Positions 50,101 through 53,371 of a stretch of DNA of 53,371 nt are shown one piece after another (positions within the stretch are counted from its first letter, which is position 1; every line of letters starts with the position of its first letter). The position numbers were made by a program, and so were the translations under genes. Source of the stretch: Phycisphaerae bacterium (GTDB lineage: Bacteria; Planctomycetota; Phycisphaerae; Sedimentisphaerales; UBA12454); contig JAPLMW010000094.1 of assembly GCA_026386845.1 (NCBI GenBank), positions 1 through 53,371 on the forward strand. Reading direction: 5' to 3'. The notes beneath the pieces are model-generated. The model made no database searches, was not told where the DNA came from, and saw only the letters and a program-made list of their open reading frames with translations.

Positions 50101-50130
50101 TTGACAGTTCTGTTTTGCCGATATTATATT
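50101..50130 (+). promoter_or_regulatory. Sigma-70-type promoter of the amidohydrolase gene
   Basis: TTGACA (50101-50106), 18 bases, TATATT (50125-50130); a TATTAT with 15-base spacing overlaps it. Located 48 bases before the GTG at 50178. Confidence 0.68.
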
Positions 50131-50177
50131 ACTGTTTGTAAGTTATTGCTTTACAAGGGCTTTTCTGGAAAAGAACA

Positions 50178-50963
50178 GTGATTATTGATTGCCATACGCA
50201 TATAAACTGTCCCGGCTGTGATATCAGCACCGAGGACCATTTTGCCGCTTCTGAGCCGGTCGATGCCTGCATTGTGCTTGCCTGTCCGTCAGAATCTAAT
50301 CGGCAGTCCAGCGAGATTGTCGCCAGATACGCCGCCAAACATCCGAAAAAAATGTTTGGTTTTGCTGTTGTTAATCCGGTAAAGGATGATATTTCAAAAA
50401 AATACTGGTCTGGTATTTTGGATGACTTAAATCTTAAGGGTGCTGTGCTTTATTGTGCCGGCGAAGGGTTTCATCCTGCTCACAGCAGGGCGCTGCAGTT
50501 TTATGAGGTTGCACAGGATTTGAAATTGCCATTGTTCTTTCATAATGCTCTGCCTTTTACCGCTGATTCGGTTCTCGAATACGCAAGACCATCGCTTCTG
50601 GACGAAATAGCCCAGAAGTTCAAGGGTCTTAAAATTGTCATTGGTTCTATGGGTTTGCCTTTTGTGAATGAAACCATTTGTATGCTCGCAAAGCACGAGA
50701 ATGTCTTTGGCGATTTGACTGTAAATCCTCAGAAGGTCTGGGAAGTTTACAATACGGTTCTTGTCGCTCACGAAGCGGATGTTTTGGGCAGGTTATTTTT
50801 CGGCAGCGGTCTGCCTTTCGGCAAACCTCAGAATTGCATTGAGACGCTTTTAGGTTTTAACAAATTGTTTGCCGATACGAATCTGCCGACCGTCCCGCGT
50901 GAAAAAATTCGGGAGATAATCGAACGCGACAGTCTCGCAATTCTTGGGATTGAACACGCCTAA
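50178..50963 (+). CDS. Amidohydrolase-family TIM-barrel protein
   Basis: 261 residues from GTG 50178, with GGAAAAG upstream. IIDCHTHINCP gives the HxH metal motif at strand 1; LPLFFHNALPF, IVIGSMGLPF and FGSGLPFGKP mark later strands. This is the amidohydrolase-2 (uronate isomerase/decarboxylase-like) layout. In the third position many members have GHxG or HxG; here the text is GSMG, so a histidine ligand may be lost. Substrate unknown. It is 19 bases before the sodium symporter gene and probably cotranscribed with it. Confidence 0.84.
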   Translation: MIIDCHTHINCPGCDISTEDHFAASEPVDACIVLACPSESNRQSSEIVARYAAKHPKKMFGFAVVNPVKDDISKKYWSGILDDLNLKGAVLYCAGEGFHPAHSRALQFYEVAQDLKLPLFFHNALPFTADSVLEYARPSLLDEIAQKFKGLKIVIGSMGLPFVNETICMLAKHENVFGDLTVNPQKVWEVYNTVLVAHEADVLGRLFFGSGLPFGKPQNCIETLLGFNKLFADTNLPTVPREKIREIIERDSLAILGIEHA

Positions 50964-50982
50964 ATACTTAAAGGATTGACCT

Positions 50983-52542
50983 GTGCCTAAGGAACGATGG
51001 TCAAGCAAACTTGGCATAATCCTCGCGGTCGCCGGAAGCGCGATAGGCTTGGGGAACTTTCTGAGATTTCCTGTTCAGGCCGCAGGCAACGGCGGCGGCG
51101 CTTTTATGATTCCCTATTTTGTGGCATTGCTTTTGGTCGGTCTGCCGTTGATGTGGATTGAATGGACTATCGGCAGGTTCGGCGGCGGTTTCGGCCACAG
51201 CACCGCCCCCGGTATGTTTCACACTCTTTGGGAAAAAAACAAATTCATCAAATATTTCGGCGTCATCGGCATCTTCGGTCCCATCGTTATTTTTATTTAT
51301 TATGTTTACATCGAATCCTGGCTGCTCGGCTACAGCGTTTTTGCGTTGCTTGGTAAATATAATTCCTGCACGACCGAACAAAGTATGTCTGCTTTTCTGC
51401 AAGCCTATCAGGGCCTGGTGAAAAACGAATTTTTCGCCGGAATCGCCCCCGCTTACTTTTTCTTCCTGATAACGTTCATTTTGAACGTTTGGGTTGTTTA
51501 TATGGGCATCCAAAAAGGCATTGAAAAAGTCTGCGAATGGGCTCTTGCAGTGCTTTTCTTATTTGGAGTGATACTCGTTATCAGGGTCTTAACCCTCGGC
51601 GCACCCGACCCTGCAAAACCGGACTTTAATACAATTAACGGCCTTGGCTTTTTATGGAATCCTGACTGGTCTGCGCTAAAGAGTGCAAAGGTCTGGCTTG
51701 CTGCCACAGGCCAGATATTCTTTACATTAAGTTGCGGCATTGGCGTTATCCTTACTTATGCAAGTTATCTTACAAAGCAGGATGATGTCGCACTCTCCGG
51801 CCTGTCTGCCGCTTCCGCGAATGAATTTGCGGAGGTTATCCTCGGCGGCAGTATTGTAATACCTGCCGCTTTCGCCTTTTTTGGTCCTGCAGGCGCAAAG
51901 AACATCGCCGCAGGTGGAGCTTTTAATCTTGGCTTTGTTACTATGCCTCTTGTTATGGAAAAAATTGCCTTTGGCAATATCTTTGGCTTTATGTGGTTTA
52001 TGCTGCTCTTTCTGGCAGGCATAACATCCTCGATTTCCCTTGCCCAGCCTGCAATCGCGTTTCTTGAGGATGAATTTAATTGTTCAAAGAAAAGAGCCTG
52101 CGGCATCTTTGGAATAGTTACTTTTGTTTTGTGTCAGCCCGCGATTTTTCTATTAAGCAAAGGTGTTGTTGACGAATTGGATTTCTGGGGCGGCACATTT
52201 TGTCTTGTTTTGTTTGCCACGATTGAGTCGATTCTTTTTGCCTGGGTTTTTGGAATGGAAAAAGCCTGGACTGAGCTTCACGTCGGCTCTGATATTACAA
52301 TTCCCCGAATTTATCGCTTTATTATTAAATATATCACGCCTGCCTTTTTGCTTGTTATCCTGGGTATGTGGTTCTGGCAGGATTGGCGCAGTGTGATTTT
52401 GATGAAGAATGTTTCGCAGGAAAACAGGCCGTATGTATTGGCAACGAGAATAGGATTGGTAATCTTTTTTGGAATACTTGTATTTTTAGTCTTTCACGCC
52501 TGGCAGAAAAGAAAGCAGAAAGGTGAACAAAATGCGTCCTGA
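50983..52542 (+). CDS. Sodium-dependent transporter of the NSS (SLC6) family
   Basis: 519 residues from GTG 50983. Around 12 membrane helices. Helix 1 carries ILAVAGSAIGLGNFLRFP, the sodium- and substrate-binding unwound region of NSS proteins such as LeuT; GNGGGAFMIPYF follows. Helix 6 to 8 parts: FFTLSCGIGVILTYASY and FLAGITSSISLAQP. NSS members import amino acids or related solutes with sodium. A 32-residue partner gene overlaps the stop codon by 11 bases. Confidence 0.94.
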   Translation: MPKERWSSKLGIILAVAGSAIGLGNFLRFPVQAAGNGGGAFMIPYFVALLLVGLPLMWIEWTIGRFGGGFGHSTAPGMFHTLWEKNKFIKYFGVIGIFGPIVIFIYYVYIESWLLGYSVFALLGKYNSCTTEQSMSAFLQAYQGLVKNEFFAGIAPAYFFFLITFILNVWVVYMGIQKGIEKVCEWALAVLFLFGVILVIRVLTLGAPDPAKPDFNTINGLGFLWNPDWSALKSAKVWLAATGQIFFTLSCGIGVILTYASYLTKQDDVALSGLSAASANEFAEVILGGSIVIPAAFAFFGPAGAKNIAAGGAFNLGFVTMPLVMEKIAFGNIFGFMWFMLLFLAGITSSISLAQPAIAFLEDEFNCSKKRACGIFGIVTFVLCQPAIFLLSKGVVDELDFWGGTFCLVLFATIESILFAWVFGMEKAWTELHVGSDITIPRIYRFIIKYITPAFLLVILGMWFWQDWRSVILMKNVSQENRPYVLATRIGLVIFFGILVFLVFHAWQKRKQKGEQNAS

Positions 52543-52630
52543 CGGCTGGATATTTATGATTGTAAGCTGGCTGGCGATTTTGTCGCTGTTTATTTTTTCC
52601 CTCGTCAAAATCCTCCGCCAAAAAAATTAA
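52532..52630 (+). CDS. 32-residue single-helix protein, probable NSS transporter small partner
   Basis: ATG 52532 to TAA 52630, overlapping the symporter gene by 11 bases. Sequence starts MRPDGWIFMIVSWLAILSLF and ends KILRQKN: one membrane helix and a basic end. An AGGTG ribosome binding site lies 7 bases upstream. Small MetS-like subunits next to NSS transporters are known (MetPS of Corynebacterium) and many NSS genes are followed by a tiny ORF with a Trp-containing helix, which is the basis for this call. Too short to prove by sequence alone. Confidence 0.7.
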   Translation: MRPDGWIFMIVSWLAILSLFIFSLVKILRQKN

Positions 52631-52647
52631 CTCTTTATTTACCATAG

Positions 52648-52673
52648 GGTTATCTGCCTGTGGCGGATAATCC
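52648..52673. repeat. Hairpin after the NSS unit
   Basis: GGTTATCTGCC (52648-52658) faces GGCGGATAATCC (52662-52673) with one mismatch/insertion and a 3-base loop. No T-run follows. It looks like a REP-type palindrome; the gap 52631-52940 otherwise shows only a TTGACA box at 52720 with a poor -10 (TTCAAT). Confidence 0.65.
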
Positions 52674-52940
52674 AGCCTGTTAGGTCTTTCTTCCTGCCAC
52701 AAAAAATGCTGGATTTTACTTGACATTTATCGTATCTTTATCTTCAATAAGTTCGCAAACTAGTGTGTAAAGATTTCCAACCCTGAAGGTTTAGCAGAGG
52801 AAACTAACTATAGCGGGAAACTTGCTATTGAGCAGGACGGATTTATTGGTCTGTTGTTCGCTGAAAATTGTGGATTGCCCGAATGTGGTAGGATAGCCGG
52901 GCGGATATAAATAAGAAAGTTTAATTTAAGGAGAGGAAAT

Positions 52941-53371
52941 ATGAAGAAGCATAAATTCATCCCGGTACTAACATTAGCCCTTGGCATATTATTGACCGTT
53001 GCTCTCGGCATTGCTGATGGCGAGCCCAATGTGGTTAAAGTCCAGATTCATGTAATAAATGGTTCAGGCCTTACCGAGGCGCAGGTAAGAGAAGGGCTCA
53101 TGAAAGCCAACCAAGCCGATGCGAACGCCGCCCATTTTGTTGTGGACAGCAACCACTACTACAACGACCCCAATACCGACCCGAATGACCCGAATAAAAA
53201 CGACCCAAACAGAATAAATATATGGACTGTATATAGGTGTAAAGTGACGGGCGAACCTAATAATGTATCAGGACAGCAGGGTAATATTATAGAGCTGGTA
53301 GACCCGAACGCCACAAAAGACTCAAACGATGCGAACGCCCCCAAAGTTTATATGAAGGATTCTACTCTTGC
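52941..53371 (+). CDS. Secreted DPN-rich protein, cut by the window end
   Basis: The frame from ATG 52941 stays open to the last base (143 codons visible). An AAGGAGAGG ribosome binding site precedes it. Signal peptide MKKHKFIPVLTLALGILLTV, cut near residue 24 (GIADG). After NVVKVQIHVINGSGLTEAQV the protein contains Asp-Pro-Asn repeats (NDPNTDPNDPNKNDPN at about residues 74-89), then more Asn/Asp-rich text (VDPNATKDSNDANA). Such runs are common in secreted planctomycete proteins; in calcium-binding linkers the same composition occurs. Function unknown. Confidence 0.8.
   Translation, partial: MKKHKFIPVLTLALGILLTVALGIADGEPNVVKVQIHVINGSGLTEAQVREGLMKANQADANAAHFVVDSNHYYNDPNTDPNDPNKNDPNRINIWTVYRCKVTGEPNNVSGQQGNIIELVDPNATKDSNDANAPKVYMKDSTL

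Noticed and set aside
52720-52746. Promoter for the DPN-rich protein (TTGACA with TTCAAT)
   Set aside because: The -10 box is poor and the leader would be about 195 bases; not safe.
1-53371. tRNA, rRNA, CRISPR array, prophage or complete insertion sequence
   Set aside because: None seen: no cloverleaf-like sequence, no regularly spaced repeats, no transposase or phage gene. The only recombinase is the chromosomal Xer type.

Overview
The window is a stretch of bacterial chromosome dominated by housekeeping genes. Several traits together suggest a Gram-negative planctomycete of the Phycisphaerae type. These are PEP-CTERM secreted proteins, a KDO-8-P synthase (LPS pathway), a planctomycete-style secretin with a long N-terminal region, many TTG/GTG starts, DPN-rich secreted proteins and L-fucose isomerase-like and tagaturonate epimerase-like sugar enzymes. 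This assignment is an inference from gene content; there is no rRNA in the window to confirm it. I see no tRNA, rRNA, CRISPR array, prophage or complete insertion sequence.

Layout. 1-6177: type II secretion/pseudopilin operon (gspG end, GspH-, GspI-, GspJ-like, gspK, GspL-like, GspM-like), mostly overlapping genes, with a 201-bp inverted-repeat element before the last one. 6286-10497: gpmI, mutL and a DksA/TraR-like regulator. 10578-14149: yacG, a multi-pass membrane protein and a WbpM/CapD-type nucleotide-sugar dehydratase. 14220-21134, all minus strand: Xer recombinase, a small unknown protein, kdsA, lipid kinase, CYTH protein, leuS and an FmdB-type zinc ribbon. 21420-28423: an unknown protein, a tagaturonate-epimerase-like enzyme, an amino-acid permease fused to a PTS EIIA domain, an Fe-S flavoprotein-like reductase, a GIY-YIG endonuclease inside a repeat cluster, miaB and tsaB. 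28755-31640: secretin. 31700-39164, minus strand: a sugar isomerase-like gene with aroA and aroC, then pyrR-pyrB-pyrC with a NYN-domain gene. 39377-43094: secreted or surface proteins (S8 protease, two PEP-CTERM proteins, a small membrane protein). 43122-52630: SppA, CorA-like channel, zf-TFIIB protein, galactose mutarotase, LemA, M48 protease, unknown secreted protein, TIGR02757 protein, amidohydrolase, and an NSS sodium symporter with a 32-residue partner. The window ends inside a DPN-rich secreted protein.

Genes that work together. The pseudopilins, the GspL/GspM-like proteins and the distant secretin can build one secretion machine; its ATPase and platform protein are outside the window. 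pyrR-pyrB-pyrC is a pyrimidine operon, and aroA-aroC are two consecutive steps to chorismate. LemA, the M48 protease and SppA suggest membrane protein quality control. Twelve of the promoters listed have -35/-10 pairs close to the sigma-70 consensus with 16-18-bp spacing.

Most notable signals: (i) a 40-bp dispersed repeat present three times, twice inside genes (mutL and the zf-TFIIB gene) in two different reading frames without breaking either; (ii) a nested inverted-repeat element with four copies of CTAACGGGAT whose end supplies the start codon of the GspM-like gene; (iii) a repeat/hairpin cluster linking a GIY-YIG nuclease to miaB, with a perfect 16-bp inverted repeat around the miaB start; (iv) a chorismate synthase lacking the first invariant histidine; (v) a permease-EIIA fusion; (vi) a tiny NSS-transporter partner gene; (vii) duplicated promoter leaders in the PEP-CTERM locus. 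I found no clearly new multi-gene system.
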